From OFTM382 sp964352615 (lineage in GTDB: Bacteria; Planctomycetota; Phycisphaerae; Phycisphaerales; UBA1924), in contig CAYGSG010000043.1 in NCBI GenBank assembly GCA_964352615.1, positions 1 through 22,384 on the forward strand: 22,384 nt of DNA, in the 5' to 3' direction. Shown here piece after piece: positions 21,359 through 22,384 of this stretch (position 1 is its first letter; every line of letters begins with the position of its first letter). The notes under the pieces are model-generated. The model was not told where the DNA came from. It saw only the letters and a program-made list of their open reading frames with translations, and did no database searches. Made by a program: the position numbers and the translations under genes.

Positions 21359-22384
21359 GTGACTGATAAAACCGCCAAGAAGTTCAAGATCATCAGCAAG
21401 GGCGCGATCAAACGCCTCGCGATTCTCTTTGCTTCCATCGCCGTCGCGCTAACCGCATTCCTGCAATTCGCCGTCAACATGCCCGGCTCGGGCCACACCG
21501 GCCCTCTCCCCGCCCTCACCGATGCACAACGAGCAGCGGCCGACAGGCTCGAACGCGACGTGCGATCGCTGGTCGAGAACCATCCCGGACGCAGCCACAT
21601 GGCACCCGCACGCTACCTCGCTGCCGCCCAGGCACTCCGAGTAGCGCTGGCCGACGCTGGCGTACTCAGCGACCTCGAAGCCTTCGAGATGACCAACCGC
21701 GAAGGCAACGCAGCCAACGTGGTCGGTGAAGTGCCGGGCACAAGCCACCCCGACCGCATCGTCGTCGTCGGTGCGCACTACGACGCCCACCTCGGCATGC
21801 CCGGCGCAGACGACAACGCCTCGGGCGTGGCCGGCGTGCTCGAACTTGCACGCAGGTTCAGTCAATCACCCGCACCATTCACAATCCGATTCGTGCTCTT
21901 CGCCAACGAAGAGCCGCCCCACTTCATGACACCCGACATGGGCAGCTACGTCCATGCAGCAGGCTGCAAGCAGCGCTCCGAGAACGTCGCCGCCATGATC
22001 TCCGTCGAGATGATCGGCTACTTCGACGACTCGCCCGGCAGCCAGGCCTACCCGTTCCCCCTGAGCCTGTTCTACCCGGACACCGGCGACTTTGTCGCGT
22101 TCGTCGGCAACGTCTCATCCGGCGGCATGGTCCGCAGCGCCGTGCGCACGTTCCGCGACACAACCCCTTTCCCAAGCGAGGGCGTCGCCATGCCATCGGG
22201 CATCCCCGGCATCGGATACTCCGACCACTGGTCGTTCTGGGAGCACGGCTACAAAGCCATGATGGTCACCGACACATCGTTCTACCGCAACCCCCACTAC
22301 CACACTTCGCGCGATCTGCCCAGCACCCTCGACTACGAACGCATGGCCCGCGCCGTCGACGGCGCGGGCCATGCGTTCGTAGTC
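21359..22384 (+). CDS. Membrane-anchored M28-family metallopeptidase, 3' end missing
   Basis: The frame is open from GTG 21359 to the right edge (342 codons), so the C-terminus is missing. GAAGGTGG 6 bases upstream of the GTG supports the start. A basic N-terminus (TDKTAKKFKIISKGAIKR) is followed by one membrane helix at about residues 20-39, anchoring the catalytic domain outside the cytoplasm. M28 zinc-ligand motifs are all present: VGAHYDAH (His140, Asp142), GADDNASG with the bridging Asp, FANEEPPHF with the catalytic Glu, VEMIGYFDD, and the late His in HTSRDLPSTLDY. SDHWSFWEHGYKAMMVTDTS is also typical. M28 enzymes are mostly aminopeptidases with two zinc ions. Substrate is unknown. It lies 49 bases after the propeller-like gene, possibly cotranscribed. 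Confidence 0.93.
   Translation, partial: MTDKTAKKFKIISKGAIKRLAILFASIAVALTAFLQFAVNMPGSGHTGPLPALTDAQRAAADRLERDVRSLVENHPGRSHMAPARYLAAAQALRVALADAGVLSDLEAFEMTNREGNAANVVGEVPGTSHPDRIVVVGAHYDAHLGMPGADDNASGVAGVLELARRFSQSPAPFTIRFVLFANEEPPHFMTPDMGSYVHAAGCKQRSENVAAMISVEMIGYFDDSPGSQAYPFPLSLFYPDTGDFVAFVGNVSSGGMVRSAVRTFRDTTPFPSEGVAMPSGIPGIGYSDHWSFWEHGYKAMMVTDTSFYRNPHYHTSRDLPSTLDYERMARAVDGAGHAFVV

Noticed and set aside
1..22384. tRNA, rRNA, riboswitch or CRISPR elements
   Set aside because: I looked for cloverleaf-like or known conserved RNA motifs and repeat-spacer arrays by eye and saw none; a covariance-model search could still find small RNAs.

Overview
The window is about 66% GC-looking, gene-dense chromosomal DNA. 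Several features together suggest a planctomycete, most likely of the class Phycisphaerae: exported proteins with HAF repeats, three C-termini of the form Pro-Ala/Ser-Pro/Ala, hydrophobic stretch, Arg cluster (a PEP-CTERM-like tail), tandem secreted amidohydrolases, and many housekeeping genes that lack a Shine-Dalgarno site. This placement is inference from protein style; there is no rRNA or tRNA gene in the window to settle it.

Layout, left to right. Bases 3-956 (+) hold the end of gpsA. Bases 1131-2129 (+) encode a strange, almost uncharged Asn/Gln/Gly protein with an aromatic residue at nearly every fourth position; it is interrupted by a run of 10 N and followed by a large hairpin. Two different metallo-beta-lactamase-fold hydrolases (2295, 3003) and atpG (3956) follow on the plus strand. 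The minus strand then carries an exported HAF-repeat protein, a small exported protein with the same type of tail, an HhH-GPD DNA glycosylase paired with a class I glutamine amidotransferase, a secreted M16-like protein without its zinc motif, and a UvrD-type helicase with a C-terminal PD-(D/E)XK nuclease domain that is translationally coupled to rsmD.

Between the housekeeping genes rsmD and coaD (14419-16597) lies an accessory pocket. It contains palindromic GC-rich repeats, copies of a CACAGAG-rich repeat, a DUF559 endonuclease-like gene enclosed by a perfect 38-bp inverted repeat, and a stand-alone TIR-domain gene of visibly lower GC with its own promoter. This is the part most likely to be mobile or defence-related. 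coaD follows, then two overlapping exported amidohydrolase genes of which the second has lost its metal ligands. The right end, on the plus strand, has a small lipoprotein, an exported propeller-like protein with the sorting tail, and a membrane-anchored M28 peptidase that runs off the window.

The strongest candidates for something undescribed are the inverted-repeat/DUF559 module (15133-15605), in which the repeat supplies the gene's stop codon, and the aromatic tetrapeptide-repeat protein (1131-2129), which has the composition of a phase-separating or fibre-forming protein. A further general pattern is that four genes start 6-8 bases after a -10-like hexamer with no Shine-Dalgarno site, which points to leaderless mRNAs.
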